Source: Nymphaea colorata (Eukaryota > Streptophyta > Magnoliopsida > Nymphaeales > Nymphaeaceae). Taken from it: a DNA stretch of 64,000 bases. The notes beneath the pieces are model-generated. The model ran no database searches and was not told where the DNA came from. It saw only the letters and a program-made list of their open reading frames with translations. The translations under genes and the position numbers were made by a program. Numbering within the stretch: position 1 is the stretch's first letter; the number at the start of each line of letters is the position of its first letter. The DNA is taken from contig NC_045149.1 in NCBI RefSeq assembly GCF_008831285.2, positions 10,132,417 to 10,196,416 on the forward strand, read 5' to 3'. Below, one piece after another: positions 63,427 through 64,000 of this stretch.

Positions 63427-64000
63427 GATGCTGCGTGTGCAGTAGTTGAACAAGTATTTTCTTTTTAGTTGTGTTTCTCTTCAACTTTTTAGAGACAACA
63501 TTTCTATTGTGAAACACTCGCTGGCAGTGTCATGTTTCTCGGTTTTGACCGAATTAAAGTTTCTAAATTTTGCAAGTGAAGAGAAAGACAAACTTTAAAC
63601 AATTGCAGTCTAATTGGAATCCCATAATCTATGATCCGAATTGATTATCATATGTCTAGTTTATTGACGACATTGTTGAAGACCCATGAATCCATCTTTT
63701 TTTTTTCAGATCAATTTGAATCCATGTCAAAACGACAGCGTATCGGCTCATATCTGTTTGCTTTTAAATCAATTTAAAATAATTTAAACATTTTTTTAAT
63801 CAGGAAAAACAAAAAGAAAACGGGCTGATAAATCCTCGACAATTTAGTGGGTGAGTTTAATGCAATTTTCTGTGTTTGTGTTTTGGATATTATAAAAACA
63901 TTAAGATACAACTACTAAAATGCATATTTGCATATGTGAAGTCCAGTGATAAAGAGTGACAGTAAAAGTAAGGTTTCAGCTTTCTTGTTAGGTGGTAAAA
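63427..64000. other. Laccase 3' flank, nothing further recognised
   Basis: AT-rich flank to the window end, with T-runs near 63697. No coding region, RNA gene or repeat identified. Confidence 0.5.

Overview
This is a plant nuclear, non-coding-dominated window. The only two genes that read through intact are a six-exon multicopper-oxidase gene with the canonical plant laccase exon structure (56158..63386, + strand) and a one-exon DEVIL/ROTUNDIFOLIA-type small polypeptide gene (21426..21647, - strand). Both families are specific to land plants. The AT-rich background, long (TA)n and (CT)n microsatellites, Ty1/copia remnants, hAT- and CACTA-type debris and MITEs fit an angiosperm of moderate to large genome size. 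I cannot name the species.

Layout. 1-5 kb: AT-rich sequence, a pyrimidine-rich leader-like stretch, and a probable LTR-retrotransposon fragment (about 1950-4930) with a strongly purine-rich segment. 5-20 kb: gene-poor sequence with diverged repeats, MITEs, long microsatellites, a tRNA-derived SINE-like copy and a promoter-like GC-rich island at 15.6-15.9 kb with no recognisable gene. 20.5-22 kb: the DVL peptide gene with its own TATA box. 22-31 kb: hAT-like, Micron-like, SINE-like and CACTA-like pieces. 31.4-33.5 kb: a decayed minus-strand plant transposase (Transposase_24/En-Spm type). 33.8-36.2 kb: a 5'-truncated copia remnant on the minus strand. 38.0-38.6 kb: a broken minus-strand gene fragment of unknown family. 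38.7-42.1 kb: MITEs, one with a perfect 8-bp target-site duplication, and a long inverted-repeat element. 42.4-42.8 kb: a diverged copy of the laccase promoter. 45.3-48.0 kb: a duplicate of the 39-kb repeat and a second copia remnant. 49.8-50.5 kb: a four-copy 164-bp tandem array. 51-55 kb: further tandem and dispersed duplications. 55.6-63.4 kb: laccase promoter, gene and polyadenylation signal.

How it fits together. The two intact genes have no evident functional link: one encodes a secreted copper oxidase, the other a cytoplasmic/plasma-membrane growth-regulating micropeptide. Most of the rest is transposon-derived. Laccase introns 2-5 have been enlarged by at least four MITE insertions, while exon lengths (75, 152, 245, 129, 954, 131 bp) and splice phases remain canonical. 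All family assignments come from reading motifs by eye; no database search was run.
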